DNA of 64,000 bases from Companilactobacillus bobalius (GTDB taxonomy: Bacteria > Bacillota > Bacilli > Lactobacillales > Lactobacillaceae), in NCBI RefSeq assembly GCF_009764355.1, contig NZ_LNUA01000077.1, positions 310,001 to 374,000 of the forward strand, read 5' to 3'. How positions within the stretch are numbered: position 1 is the stretch's first letter; each line of letters begins with the position of its first letter. Positions 1 through 8,337 of this stretch are shown one piece after another. The notes under the pieces are model-generated. The model was not told the DNA's origin. It did no database searches and worked only from the letters and a program-made list of their open reading frames with translations. The position numbers and the translations under genes were made by a program.

Positions 1-133
1 CGATATTGATACATTTAAGAAGATGGAATCACAAGGCATCAAATTTGATGTTCGTAAGGTTCCAACAGATTCTGAGGACAATCTTGATAATATTATGAAG
101 AAAGCCCAAGCAGAATTGGATAAAAACAAATAG
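1..133 (+). CDS. manL: PTS mannose-family EIIAB subunit, C-terminal end (partial)
   Basis: Only the last 43 codons are present; the gene enters from outside the window and ends at the TAG at 131-133. The visible residues (start DIDTFKKMESQGIKF, end AQAELDKNK) look like the end of a mannose-class EIIB domain. The frame is open from base 2 to the stop. It sits 44 bp before the EIIC gene, as in manLMN/manXYZ operons, where EIIAB passes phosphate from HPr to the sugar carried by EIIC/EIID. The family call rests mainly on this context because the catalytic histidines lie outside the window. Confidence 0.8.
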   Translation, partial: DIDTFKKMESQGIKFDVRKVPTDSEDNLDNIMKKAQAELDKNK

Positions 134-177
134 GGATTTAACTTTTATATAAGAAATAAAACGGAGGATTAATAATC

Positions 178-996
178 ATGCAATTAAATGCTATTCAGAT
201 TATTCTTGTCGTTTTGGTATCATTCCTAGCTGGTATGGAAGGTATTTTGGATGAATTCCATTTTCACCAACCAGTTATCGCATGTACTTTAATCGGCTTA
301 GTTACAGGTCAATTGTTACCTTGTCTTATCCTTGGTGGATCACTACAAATGATCGCCTTAGGTTGGGCTAATATCGGTGCTGCCGTAGCACCTGATGCCG
401 CTTTGGCATCTGTCGCTTCAGCTATTATTCTTGTTCTTGGTGGTAAAGGACAAAAGGGTGTTGGTTCAGCTATCGCTATTGCTGTTCCTTTGGCTGTTGC
501 CGGACTACTTCTAACAATTCTATGTCGTACATTGGCAACTGGTATTGTTCATATTATGGATAAGGCTGCTGAAGAAGGTAGTTTTGCTAAAATTGATTTC
601 TGGCAATATGTTGCTATTTGTATGCAAGGTTTACGTATCGCTATTCCTGCCGCATTGATTCTTGCAATCGGTGCTGGTCCTGTTAGATCATTACTAGATG
701 CTATGCCTACTTGGTTGACAGATGGTTTGTCAATCGGTGGTGGTATGGTTGTTGCTGTTGGTTACGCAATGGTTATCAATATGATGGCTAGTCGTGAAGT
801 ATGGCCATTCTTTGCTATTGGTTTCGTACTTGCAACAGTTACAGATCTAACACTTATTGGTCTTGGTACTATCGGTATTTCTATGGCGCTCATCTACTTG
901 AAATTATCTAAATCAGGTGGCAATGGCGGTTCAAATGGTGGTGGAGGTAACTCTAACACCGGTGATCCAGTCGGCGACATAATAGATAACTATTAA
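178..996 (+). CDS. manM: PTS mannose/fructose/sorbose family EIIC
   Basis: This 272-residue membrane protein is the EIIC translocation subunit of a mannose-class phosphotransferase system. It carries the family-typical N-terminal stretch VSFLAGMEGILDEFHFHQP and the LIGLVTGQLLPCLILGG segment, followed by several hydrophobic helices to about residue 245. With EIID it forms the membrane channel that moves hexose while EIIAB phosphorylates it. A GGAGG lies 9 bp before the ATG. The last 25 residues are a Gly/Asn/Ser-rich tail, which is longer and more repetitive than most family members. The gene is 19 bp upstream of the EIID gene and clearly co-transcribed. Substrate (mannose or glucose) is inferred from the family. 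Confidence 0.95.
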   Translation: MQLNAIQIILVVLVSFLAGMEGILDEFHFHQPVIACTLIGLVTGQLLPCLILGGSLQMIALGWANIGAAVAPDAALASVASAIILVLGGKGQKGVGSAIAIAVPLAVAGLLLTILCRTLATGIVHIMDKAAEEGSFAKIDFWQYVAICMQGLRIAIPAALILAIGAGPVRSLLDAMPTWLTDGLSIGGGMVVAVGYAMVINMMASREVWPFFAIGFVLATVTDLTLIGLGTIGISMALIYLKLSKSGGNGGSNGGGGNSNTGDPVGDIIDNY

Positions 997-1015
997 GAGG
1001 GGAGAACACATAAAA

Positions 1016-1927
1016 ATGGCAGATCAAGTTAAAATTTCTAAAAAAGATAGAATCTCCGTTTGGTGGCGCTCAACGTTCCTTCAAGGTTCATGGAACTACG
1101 AACGTATGCAAAACGGTGGCTGGACTTATTCACTAATTCCAGTTTTGAAAAAATTATATAAGACAAAAGAAGATCGTGCTGCTGCTTTGAAGCGTCACAT
1201 GGAATTCTTTAATTGTCATCCATACCTTTCATCACCTATTCTTGGTGTAACAATGGCATTGGAAGAGGAACGTGCAAACGGTGCCGCTATCGATGATGTT
1301 ACAATCCAAGGTGTTAAAGTTGGTATGATGGGTCCTTTGGCTGGTATTGGTGATCCTGTGTTCTGGTTCACTGTTAAACCTATTATTGGTGCTTTAGCTG
1401 CTTCATTGGCTATGACTGGTAATATTCTTGGACCAATCATTTACTTCGTTGCATGGAATGCTATTCGTATGGCCTTCATGTGGTACACACAAGAGCTTGG
1501 TTACAAAGCTGGTTCTAAGATTACAGATGACGTTTCCGGTGGTGTCCTACAAGACATTACTAAAGGTGCTTCAATTCTAGGTATGTTTATCTTAGGTTCA
1601 TTGATCAACCGTTGGGTTGTTGTTAAGTTCACACCAACAGTTTCAACTGTTAAGTTGGCTAAGGGTGCATACATTGACTGGTCAAAGATTCCATCAGGTG
1701 CACAAGGTATCAAACAAGCATTGATTCAACAAAAAGATGGTCTATCATTGACTGCTCATAAAGTAACAACATTGCAAGATAACTTGGATCAATTGATCCC
1801 TGGTTTAGCTGCTTTGCTTCTAACATTGTTCTGCATGTGGTTACTAAAGAAGAAAGTATCTCCAATCGTTATTATTCTTGGCTTGTTCGTTGTAGGTGTT
1901 CTTCTACACGTTCTACATGTTATGTAA
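1016..1927 (+). CDS. manN: PTS mannose family EIID
   Basis: This is the 303-residue EIID subunit, partner of EIIC in the mannose-class permease. Diagnostic segments are the WWRSTFLQGSWNYERMQNGG start and GMMGPLAGIGDPVFWFTVKP near residue 105. Hydrophobic helices sit at about 115-160 and 255-300. Mannose-class EIID proteins are also receptors for class IIa bacteriocins and entry points for phage lambda in other bacteria; that is family knowledge, not shown here. A GAGGGGAG ribosome site precedes the ATG. The gene ends the operon: a strong terminator follows 33 bp later. Confidence 0.95.
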   Translation: MADQVKISKKDRISVWWRSTFLQGSWNYERMQNGGWTYSLIPVLKKLYKTKEDRAAALKRHMEFFNCHPYLSSPILGVTMALEEERANGAAIDDVTIQGVKVGMMGPLAGIGDPVFWFTVKPIIGALAASLAMTGNILGPIIYFVAWNAIRMAFMWYTQELGYKAGSKITDDVSGGVLQDITKGASILGMFILGSLINRWVVVKFTPTVSTVKLAKGAYIDWSKIPSGAQGIKQALIQQKDGLSLTAHKVTTLQDNLDQLIPGLAALLLTLFCMWLLKKKVSPIVIILGLFVVGVLLHVLHVM

Positions 1928-1960
1928 TAATTTGAGACTTTCAAAAAGTTTTACTAATTA

Positions 1961-2003
1961 AAAATGAGACATCAATTCGTTTTTGAGTTGATGTCTCATT
2001 TTC
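1961..2003 (+). terminator. Terminator of the mannose PTS operon
   Basis: A GAGACATCAA arm pairs with TTGATGTCTC across an 11-base loop and is flanked by A and T runs. It separates the PTS operon from manO, which has its own promoter. Confidence 0.9.
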
Positions 2004-2027
2004 ATTAGAACAAAAGTTATTGTACTT

Positions 2028-2056
2028 TTGATAATAAATAAGTTCCGCCGTATAAT
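2028..2056 (+). promoter_or_regulatory. Promoter of manO
   Basis: TTGATA at 2028-2033 and TATAAT at 2051-2056 are 17 bp apart, a near-consensus vegetative promoter. The -35 box overlaps the longest possible start of the manO reading frame, which argues for the internal ATG at 2085. Confidence 0.8.
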
Positions 2057-2084
2057 ATTTTTAACAAAACAAAGGAGCGGTCAG

Positions 2085-2456
2085 ATGGTTCAATCATTAA
2101 ATACAAAGTCGGATTTGGTTATTCAAGGAACTTCTCATTTAGGGTTGACTGATTATGGGAAAATCATGATTGGGGATAAAGGATTTGAATTTTACGATGA
2201 CCGTGATGTTTCAAACTATATTCAGATCCCATGGACAGAAGTTAAACAGGTCGTTGTCTCAGTGATGTTTGGTGGCAAGTGGATTCCACGTTATGCCATT
2301 CAAACAAAAAAGAACGGTATGTTTACTTTTTCTTCAAAAGATCCTAAGAGAGTTTTACGAGCAATTAGAGTTTATGTTAAACCTGAGGATATTGTAAAGT
2401 CCTTAACTTTCTTCCAGGTTGTTCGCAGAGCCTTTAAACGAAATCCCAAAAAGTAG
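2085..2456 (+). CDS. manO: DUF956 family protein, ManO-like
   Basis: This 123-residue soluble protein belongs to the DUF956 family, almost always encoded just after mannose-class PTS operons; in streptococci and lactobacilli it is called ManO and is thought to affect operon expression. The start at 2085 is chosen because AAAGGAG lies 7 bp upstream and the promoter occupies 2028-2056; the frame is open further up, to 2028. The core GLTDYGKIMIGDKGFEFYDD and the basic C-terminus (RRAFKRNPKK) are typical. The biochemical role is not established. It is transcribed alone and ends in a hairpin terminator. Confidence 0.88.
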   Translation: MVQSLNTKSDLVIQGTSHLGLTDYGKIMIGDKGFEFYDDRDVSNYIQIPWTEVKQVVVSVMFGGKWIPRYAIQTKKNGMFTFSSKDPKRVLRAIRVYVKPEDIVKSLTFFQVVRRAFKRNPKK

Positions 2457-2461
2457 AAACG

Positions 2462-2495
2462 ATAGTTTGGTCAATTTGATCAAACTATTTTTTTG
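2462..2495 (+). terminator. Terminator after manO
   Basis: ATAGTTTG pairs with CAAACTAT around a short loop, followed by seven T. Confidence 0.85.
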
Positions 2496-2596
2496 TGCCA
2501 GAAGTTACAAAGTGTCCATTTTTGAAACTTATTTTTGGATTATTTAAGCAATTAGTTCTATCTTTAGTGTAGTCATAAACAGTCAAGGTGATTGAT

Positions 2597-3133
2597 ATGG
2601 AAAACGAATTGAGATTCGCTAGAAAAATCAGTTTTAAACCACTGTTAGGCAGTATATTTCTTGGTGTAGCAGTGGGGGTGGTGATTATTTCAATCTTCCC
2701 CAATGAGCCGTTGATGTCGATTTTATGCGGCACAGTAGCATTTTTAATCGATAGCATGTTGATTTACCCATGGTCGCTGAAACACTTCTATGGTGGCTGG
2801 AAAATCACTGCCAAAGGAATATATTATATTGATGATGGAACTTGGAATAAAAAGGTAAAACTAATTTACTTACCATTTTTGCAACAAGATAAATTTATAC
2901 CACTATCAGAGATTCAGGCTTTTTCAATTATTGATGGTGTAAATTTAATGAATAGTCATAACATTGCTGGAGGCACTTTAAACCGTCCCATCAATCGTCC
3001 GGAGCATCTGTTAATCGTTGAAACTAGGCAAGGTCAAGTGACCTTAAATCTTTCTTGGAACTACAAGGGGGAAGCCGTTTCCGATAAAAAAATTAATCAA
3101 ATATTAGCAATACTAAAAAACTCATCCCGCTGA
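2597..3133 (+). CDS. Two-helix membrane protein of unknown function (paralogue of 57985-58545)
   Basis: I do not recognise a named family. The 178-residue protein has two hydrophobic helices (about residues 15-35 and 42-60) and then a soluble beta-rich domain resembling a PH-like fold. The ATG at 2597 is chosen over the in-frame GTG at 2588 because AAGGTG at 2585-2590 sits 6 bp before it. It is clearly related to the protein at 57985-58545. Both have an F-RKI start, FYG-W followed by a T-x-x-GI motif after the helices, an I-GG-L/F segment near residue 120, and a terminal stretch of L-LS-W. The stop codon lies in the loop of the terminator hairpin. Confidence 0.75.
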   Translation: MENELRFARKISFKPLLGSIFLGVAVGVVIISIFPNEPLMSILCGTVAFLIDSMLIYPWSLKHFYGGWKITAKGIYYIDDGTWNKKVKLIYLPFLQQDKFIPLSEIQAFSIIDGVNLMNSHNIAGGTLNRPINRPEHLLIVETRQGQVTLNLSWNYKGEAVSDKKINQILAILKNSSR

Positions 3134-3148
3134 CGGATGAGTTTTTTT
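3119..3148 (+). terminator. Terminator overlapping the end of the 2597-3133 gene
   Basis: ACTCATCC pairs with GGATGAGT, followed by seven T. The TGA stop at 3131-3133 lies in the loop. Confidence 0.9.
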
Positions 3149-3318
3149 AACAAATAAATATCTTGGCTTGTTGTGAAATACGTGAAGGGTGAGCTTTTAA
3201 CAAAAAAGAAGTTTTGTGTAATTCGTATCTCAACGCTTAAATAATAGTTTATCGAACGCGTTTCATGTCAAGAACTTTTTCTATATAATTAAAATATAAT
3301 AACTTTTAAGGAGAACTC

Positions 3319-4062
3319 ATGAAATTTATAAAAAGTAATCTTGCAAAGATTATCATTGCCAGCCTAATTTTTCCGGCAGTCATGTTCATTTTGGCCTTTT
3401 TCATTAGGAAACATGCAGTCAGCAGTTATTGGCAGATGTTAAGTGATTTCTTAGTATTTGTCATAGCTTTCTTATTGAATAAGTTCTTTTTTCAGCAAAA
3501 AATAAATTGGTTCAACTCTAAAAATTGGTCGGCACAGTTATATACCGCGATGCCTGCAATAATTCTGATTGCAGTCTTAGATTCAGCAACGCTGACAGCT
3601 AGTGATTTAGCGGTTAAATTGAGAATCATTGTATTGTGTCTTTTAGTAGGATTAGCAGAGGAATATATTTTTAGAGGACTTCTAGTAAGTTTGTTTTTAA
3701 AATTATTCAATAATAACGTTTTAGGAGCAGTTTTAGGATCCAGTATTATGTTTGGCTTGATTCATACGATGAACTTAAAATCGATGCCAATTGGATATGT
3801 TTCAGGACAAGTGATCTTTGCTGCGGCGATTGGATTATTGTTCGGTACAATCTACGTTAAGACCAAAAATCTTTCAATAGTCATTCTTTTACACGCCTTA
3901 CGCGATATGTTCCCAATGTTCTCCAATAAATTAATGGCAGAAGCAGCTAAAATGCAGTTCTCAATGTCTTCATTATATGTAATTGGCGTTCTATTTTTGA
4001 TTACCTTGTTCATAGCATATGCTCAATTAAAGGATTTTAAGTTAGAAAGAGAGACAGTCTAA
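3319..4062 (+). CDS. CPBP family intramembrane metalloprotease
   Basis: This 247-residue multi-helix membrane protein carries the CPBP (CAAX protease and bacteriocin-processing) signature: paired glutamates in AEEYIFRG at residues 113-120 and a histidine in GLIHTMN near residue 149. These residues form the active site within the membrane. In lactobacilli such proteins are linked to bacteriocin self-immunity or protein processing, but no bacteriocin gene is seen nearby. AAGGAGA precedes the ATG. It is a single gene, convergent with the minus-strand gene that follows; a TATAAT-like box at 3284-3289 may be its promoter. Confidence 0.88.
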   Translation: MKFIKSNLAKIIIASLIFPAVMFILAFFIRKHAVSSYWQMLSDFLVFVIAFLLNKFFFQQKINWFNSKNWSAQLYTAMPAIILIAVLDSATLTASDLAVKLRIIVLCLLVGLAEEYIFRGLLVSLFLKLFNNNVLGAVLGSSIMFGLIHTMNLKSMPIGYVSGQVIFAAAIGLLFGTIYVKTKNLSIVILLHALRDMFPMFSNKLMAEAAKMQFSMSSLYVIGVLFLITLFIAYAQLKDFKLERETV

Positions 4063-4092
4063 GTCATACTTATTTCCAATAATTCAGAAATT

Positions 4093-4153
4093 TAAAAAGG
4101 TACCTATTTAGAATCAGCAAGCATTGCGGATGTCTAAATAGATACCTTTTTTT
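4093..4153. terminator. Long-stem bidirectional terminator
   Basis: An A run and GGTACCTATTTAGA pair with TCTAAATAGATACC and a T run. It lies between convergent genes, so it can serve both. Its arms resemble those of the hairpin at 34079-34157. Confidence 0.88.
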
Positions 4154-4165
4154 AAAACTTTGAAG

Positions 4166-4927
4166 TTATTTCAGTTTTAGTGGTTGAGTCGTATCTAACC
4201 AATCATTAGTTTGAATATTCTTGAAGTACATTGTGACTTCTGAGTCAGTATCCTTTACTTTTACCAGAAGGGCACCATCAAAACTCTTGTTAGGTTGAAC
4301 CAAACCGTTGTTACTGGAGTTGACGATAGTAGCGTATTCACCTTTAGCAGCGGTGGCTGATAATTGTTGATTATTTTGTTTCAACATAATAGCGGTATTT
4401 TGAACTCTCTGTGGAATTTCATTATTCTGAGTTTTATTCGTGTAGTTGTATTTAACCAATAAAGCCGCGTCACCATTACTGTCTTTGATCAATTTAACAT
4501 CGTTTGAAATCTTGAAGGTATACCAATCTGTATCGTAAGTTAAATCAGTATAAGTTCCAGCATTCTTTATTTGATTAGTCGTCTTTTTTTGTTGATCATT
4601 GTTTTGCTTATTGTCATTTTCTTGTTGTTTTGCGGTAATTTCATCTGCACTTTTTTGTTTTTTAGCTTTTTTAATACTCTTTTTCTTAGTTGGCTTTTTC
4701 TTGGTTTCTTTTTTAGGCTTAACCTTTTCTATTTTATGAGAAGGCTGAGTCGTATGAGTGTTGTCTTTTGAAGAACTGGATTTCCAAAAAATAAGTAGAC
4801 CAATTATTAAAATGATAATTAAAATTAAGAAAATGATAAAGGGCTTTCTTTTGTAAATGGGCGTACGTTTGCGCCGGAATGATTCACGTGTCATATTTTT
4901 ATTTGAGTTATTATTGCGCCTGTTCAT
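4166..4927 (-). CDS. Membrane-anchored protein with DUF5067 domain
   Basis: The 253-residue protein has a basic cytoplasmic N-terminus (1-28), one transmembrane helix (about 29-48), a lysine-rich and then Gln/Asn-rich linker (about 60-120) and an extracellular DUF5067-like domain (about 122-253). The domain shows the family pattern of an early W-Y-F strand, ALLVKYNYTN and LVQPNKSFDGALLVK. The arrangement is that of a surface-exposed protein tethered in the membrane; its function is unknown. GGGAGA sits 7 bp before the ATG at 4927. It stands alone, divergent from the gene at 5133. Confidence 0.75.
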   Translation of the reverse strand: MNRRNNNSNKNMTRESFRRKRTPIYKRKPFIIFLILIIILIIGLLIFWKSSSSKDNTHTTQPSHKIEKVKPKKETKKKPTKKKSIKKAKKQKSADEITAKQQENDNKQNNDQQKKTTNQIKNAGTYTDLTYDTDWYTFKISNDVKLIKDSNGDAALLVKYNYTNKTQNNEIPQRVQNTAIMLKQNNQQLSATAAKGEYATIVNSSNNGLVQPNKSFDGALLVKVKDTDSEVTMYFKNIQTNDWLDTTQPLKLK

Positions 4928-5054
4928 GATATATCTCCCTGACCGATGAATAGATAATTACTAGTTATGACCATAATATCATAATTGTTTACTATGAATT
5001 AATTTACTAAAAAATGCTATTACTTTTTTTAAAAAGTAATTTTAAATTAAAGTG

Positions 5055-5083
5055 TTGAACCGACTATTGAAAAGTGGTATAAA
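5055..5083 (+). promoter_or_regulatory. Promoter of the 5133-5345 gene
   Basis: TTGAAC at 5055-5060 and TATAAA at 5078-5083 are separated by 17 bp. An inverted repeat, ATTACTT and AAGTAAT arms at 5019-5040, lies just upstream. Confidence 0.65.
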
Positions 5084-5132
5084 TATCTGGTCGATGTTAA
5101 TGAGATGTTAATTTTTATAGAAGGGGGTCGCA

Positions 5133-5345
5133 ATGATGATGCTATTTAGAAATCATGGCGATTATGAAGTAACTTGTAATTTCTTGAGCAAAGAGGGCCA
5201 AGAAGTTGCAAAGAAGCGCGTTTGTCACAATGTTTCTAAGAAAGAAGCTCGTGACGGTATGAGAGATTATATTACAAATAGATTCTCTGATATTATCGAT
5301 GTCGCTCATCCCATTAAAGTTGTTGCTAAGTTAACAGCTAAGTAA
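5133..5345 (+). CDS. Small hypothetical protein, 70 residues
   Basis: I do not recognise a family. It is a basic soluble protein (start MMMLFRNHGDYEVTCNFLS) with no membrane segment and two cysteines (about residues 15 and 31). Support for its being real: a near-consensus promoter at 5055-5083, a strong ribosome site (AAGGGGG at 5121-5127) 5 bp before the ATG, and its own terminator. Three ATG codons occur in a row, so the exact start could be 5133, 5136 or 5139. Confidence 0.75.
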   Translation: MMMLFRNHGDYEVTCNFLSKEGQEVAKKRVCHNVSKKEARDGMRDYITNRFSDIIDVAHPIKVVAKLTAK

Positions 5346-5367
5346 AGGATATTTAAGATAATAATGA

Positions 5368-5404
5368 ACGAAGCCAATTCTGAATTAGAGTTGGCTTCGT
5401 TTTG
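5368..5404 (+). terminator. Terminator after the small 5133 gene
   Basis: ACGAAGCCAA pairs with TTGGCTTCGT, followed by four T. Confidence 0.9.
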
Positions 5405-5467
5405 TATATGGCACTATTTTTTATATTTTAAGAAAACATTGGTATGATAAGGGCGGGAGGCAACGTT

Positions 5468-6346
5468 ATGGATCATGGAAAAATAACAGGTAGACGTTTC
5501 TTTTATGTCACCGCACTAAATGTCATAATTACGATCACAGAATTTATTGGTGGAATTTTTTCAGGTAGTTTAGGACTTATTTCGGATGCGTTTCATAACT
5601 TAGAAGACTCTTTGTCCATTATTATATCCTTTGTTGCCAATGTTATCGGACGCAAGAAAAATGATGTCCAGAAAACTTTCGGATATAAACGAGCTGAGAT
5701 TTTAGCAGCATTCGTTAATTCAATTATTTTAGTCGTTATCACCGTTATGATGGTCTTTGAATCATTCAAACGATTGTCACGGCCTGAAGAGATCAATGGT
5801 CAATTGATGATGATTGTTTCAATAATCGGGCTATTGGCTAATTTTGTTTCAATGCTGGTCTTATTTTCTGGCTCTAAGCATAATTTAAATATTAAGGCAA
5901 CGTTCTTACATATGTTGTCAGATACACTTTCGTCAGTAGGTGTTTTTGTTGCATCTATTTTCGTTATTCTTTTCAATTGGAATTGGGTGGATCCAGTTAT
6001 AACAATAGTTATTGCCATTTGGCTTTTGAAAGAGGCTTACAGCGTCGTTTCGGAGACTGTCAATATTCTTATGGAGGCCAGTCCCAAAATTGATCTGGAT
6101 GCAGTTCAGCAGGCAATTCTGACTATTCCTGAAATTGTTAAGGTTCATCATGTCCATTTGTGGATGATTGATGAGAATCATATCATGTTGGATGCTCATA
6201 TTAACGTTGAGAAAAACTGCAATATGAAGGACTTGGATAAGCTTTACGATGTAGTAGATAAAATGTTGCAGGAACAGTTCAATATTACGCATGTTACATT
6301 GCAAGCCGAATGTAATCGAGGGATAGATAATTCGTTGATAGATTAA
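5468..6346 (+). CDS. Cation diffusion facilitator family metal exporter
   Basis: This 292-residue protein is a CDF transporter, which exports Zn(2+) or related divalent ions in exchange for protons. It has about six membrane helices up to residue 195 and then the cytoplasmic ferredoxin-like domain. Metal-site residues are visible: SDAFHNLEDS in helix 2 and HMLSDTLSS in helix 5 (H and D in each), and histidines in KVHHVHLW in the C-terminal domain. The ATG at 5468 is preferred to that at 5444 because GGGCGGGAGG ends 7 bp upstream. No metal-responsive regulator is adjacent. Zinc as substrate is the best guess. Confidence 0.92.
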   Translation: MDHGKITGRRFFYVTALNVIITITEFIGGIFSGSLGLISDAFHNLEDSLSIIISFVANVIGRKKNDVQKTFGYKRAEILAAFVNSIILVVITVMMVFESFKRLSRPEEINGQLMMIVSIIGLLANFVSMLVLFSGSKHNLNIKATFLHMLSDTLSSVGVFVASIFVILFNWNWVDPVITIVIAIWLLKEAYSVVSETVNILMEASPKIDLDAVQQAILTIPEIVKVHHVHLWMIDENHIMLDAHINVEKNCNMKDLDKLYDVVDKMLQEQFNITHVTLQAECNRGIDNSLID

Positions 6347-6411
6347 TAAGAACAGCGATTTGTGCTAAGATTAAAAGGTAATTCTATAAATGAAAGTTGG
6401 AATGTCATAAT

Positions 6412-7086
6412 ATGGTAAAACTTGTTATGGTAAGACACGGCGAAAGTACAGCGAACGCATTAAATCAATATACTGGTTGGAATAATGTGGGCTTGACTCA
6501 AGAAGGGGTCGTTCAAGCACATGTGGCTGCTAAAAAGCTACAAGGCTTTGAATTTGAACATGTTCATACTTCAGTTTTGAAACGGGCAATCCTTACTGCA
6601 TATATTATTCAGGATGATTTAAATCTTAATTATGTGCCGATTACAAAAAGTTGGCGCTTGAATGAACGTCATTACGGAGCTTTACGAGGTCAAAATAAAG
6701 ATGCCACAAGAAGAGAATTTGGTGTTGAGCAAGTTCATCTGTGGAGAAGAAGTTTTTATGCTGTTCCACCTAAGCTTGATCATGCAGATCCTAATGTGGG
6801 TCCATATAAGTATTATGATGCTCGAATTATGCCTTTAGCAGAAAGTCTCTATGATGCTTATCAAAGAATTGTTCCATATTATGTTGATCAAGTTGCTCCT
6901 AGGTTATTAGATGGTAAAGATCAACTGATTGTGGCTCATGGAAGTACTATTCGAGCTTTGATCAAATATATTGAAGCCATTAGTGACCAAGATATCGATG
7001 GTGTTGAAGTCGCTAATGGAACGCCTTTGATTTATGAATTTGATAAAAAATTAAATATTTTAAACTCAAATCGTCAGAGCAAATAA
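6412..7086 (+). CDS. gpmA: 2,3-bisphosphoglycerate-dependent phosphoglycerate mutase
   Basis: This enzyme interconverts 3- and 2-phosphoglycerate in glycolysis. The 224-residue protein shows RHGES with catalytic His9, the NQYTGWNNVGLT segment, the active-site stretch LNERHYGALRGQNK, and a second histidine in AHGST at residue 176. The ATG at 6412 matches the family start (MVKLVMVRHG); the longer frame uses a TTG at 6397. The ribosome site is weak (GGA 10 bp upstream). Lactobacilli often have several GpmA paralogues, so this may not be the main glycolytic copy. It is transcribed alone. Confidence 0.92.
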   Translation: MVKLVMVRHGESTANALNQYTGWNNVGLTQEGVVQAHVAAKKLQGFEFEHVHTSVLKRAILTAYIIQDDLNLNYVPITKSWRLNERHYGALRGQNKDATRREFGVEQVHLWRRSFYAVPPKLDHADPNVGPYKYYDARIMPLAESLYDAYQRIVPYYVDQVAPRLLDGKDQLIVAHGSTIRALIKYIEAISDQDIDGVEVANGTPLIYEFDKKLNILNSNRQSK

Positions 7087-7117
7087 AAGACTAGTTAACT
7101 GAAAACTGGTCTTTTTT
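7086..7117 (+). terminator. Terminator after gpmA
   Basis: AAGACTAGTT pairs with AACTGGTCTT (one mismatch), followed by six T. The next 290 bp hold no convincing gene, only a possible cre site. Confidence 0.8.
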
Positions 7118-7191
7118 GTTGCCATAAAGTGTTGCCATGGTATGTGATAAATGTAGCAAATATTGGTACGAGTGGGACCAAAAATTTTTTT

Positions 7192-7207
7192 AAGAAAATG
7201 CTTTCTT
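7192..7207 (+). promoter_or_regulatory. Possible cre (CcpA) site upstream of the sugar permease
   Basis: AAGAAAATGCTTTCTT is a 16-bp near-palindrome resembling the catabolite-responsive element but with three departures from TGWAANCGNTNWCA. It lies about 210 bp upstream of the permease start, so its role is uncertain. Confidence 0.3.
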
Positions 7208-7415
7208 TTTTTTCATTATGAGGTACACTATTTAAATGGTCTAGATATTTACTTGGTTTTATGCCAAGTGGACAAATTAGATGAAAAAGTAGTAATGTTC
7301 GAAGCAAGTTTTATTTTATGTATCATTAGAAACCAAGATTGTTCCTTATATACAAAAAAATTATCACTTTAAAAAAAGATTATTACTAATATTTTGCGAA
7401 TTAGAGGGAATTTTT

Positions 7416-8273
7416 ATGAATATTTTAATTGCGCTAATACCAGCGTTAGGTTGGGGTTTCATGCCAATCATCACCGGTAAAATTGGTGGTTCTCCTGCTA
7501 ACCAAATGTTTGGAATTGGTGCTGGTGCGACAATCGTCGGGTTTGTCGCTTACTTAATAACACAGCCAACTGTTAATACAACCGCTTTTTGGTTCTCAGT
7601 TCTCTGTGGTGCTCTATGGACTATTGGACAGATAGGACAATTCATTTCATTCAAACGTATTGGAGTTTCAGGTACAGTTCCACTATCGACTGTATTTCAA
7701 TTAGTAGGTAATTCTATTATTGGAATGTTGATTTTTGGTGACTGGGCTGGGGCACAGGCTAAGATAATTGGAATCATTGCTTTATTGATCGTAGTTGTGG
7801 GTGCCTTATTAACTTCAGTAACTGATAGTTCTGAAGGAAACAAAATGGAATTAAAGGATGCTATTTTCCTATTATGTACGACAGTAGGTTTTTGGATCTA
7901 TTCTTCATTCCCTAATATGCCAATTGTTAAAAACCAAAGTGGTACAGCTATTTTCTTACCAGAAATGCTAGGAATTTTAGTTGGAGCAATCATCTATGCA
8001 CTATTTACAGATGTTAAAGCCTTTAAACAAAAAGAACACTATTTAAACATCTTTGCTGGAATTGCTTGGGGAATCGCCGCCTTTGCTTATATTTTCTCAG
8101 CTAAGGCAAACGGTAATACTTCAGCCTTCATTTGGACACAATTGAACGTTGTAATTGGTACCTTTGGTGGAATCTTTATTCTACACGAACATAAAAGTAG
8201 CCATGAAATGAAATTCACGGTTCTAGGTATTGTATTGATCGTTATCGGAAGTGTCGCAACATCATTTGCATAA
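7416..8273 (+). CDS. GRP family sugar uptake permease (GlcU/RbsU type)
   Basis: This 285-residue protein has ten hydrophobic helices in the drug/metabolite-transporter fold. It belongs to the glucose/ribose permease family: ALIPALGWGFMPIITGKIGG at the start, the GTVPLSTVFQLVGNSIIGM stretch near residue 90, and the repeat-like NTSAFIWTQLNVVIGTFGG near residue 235. Relatives bring in glucose or ribose with protons, independent of the PTS. The ATG follows GAGGGAA. It is a single gene with its own terminator. The specific sugar cannot be told from sequence. Confidence 0.9.
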   Translation: MNILIALIPALGWGFMPIITGKIGGSPANQMFGIGAGATIVGFVAYLITQPTVNTTAFWFSVLCGALWTIGQIGQFISFKRIGVSGTVPLSTVFQLVGNSIIGMLIFGDWAGAQAKIIGIIALLIVVVGALLTSVTDSSEGNKMELKDAIFLLCTTVGFWIYSSFPNMPIVKNQSGTAIFLPEMLGILVGAIIYALFTDVKAFKQKEHYLNIFAGIAWGIAAFAYIFSAKANGNTSAFIWTQLNVVIGTFGGIFILHEHKSSHEMKFTVLGIVLIVIGSVATSFA

Positions 8274-8280
8274 ACTACAA

Positions 8281-8306
8281 ACAATCCTTAGAGATTGTTT
8301 TTTTTT
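8281..8306 (+). terminator. Terminator after the GRP permease
   Basis: ACAATC pairs with GATTGT, followed by about eight T. Confidence 0.75.
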
Positions 8307-8337
8307 ACATTAAAATGGGATTATAAGGAGGAGCAAA

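Noticed and set aside
5933..6304. Minus-strand ORF of 123 codons inside the CDF transporter gene
   Set aside because: Antisense to a well-supported CDS, with no family features.
7163..7372. Plus-strand ORF of 69 codons in the gap before the sugar permease
   Set aside because: No convincing ribosome site, no family likeness and AT-rich composition; an overlapping minus-strand ORF is equally weak.
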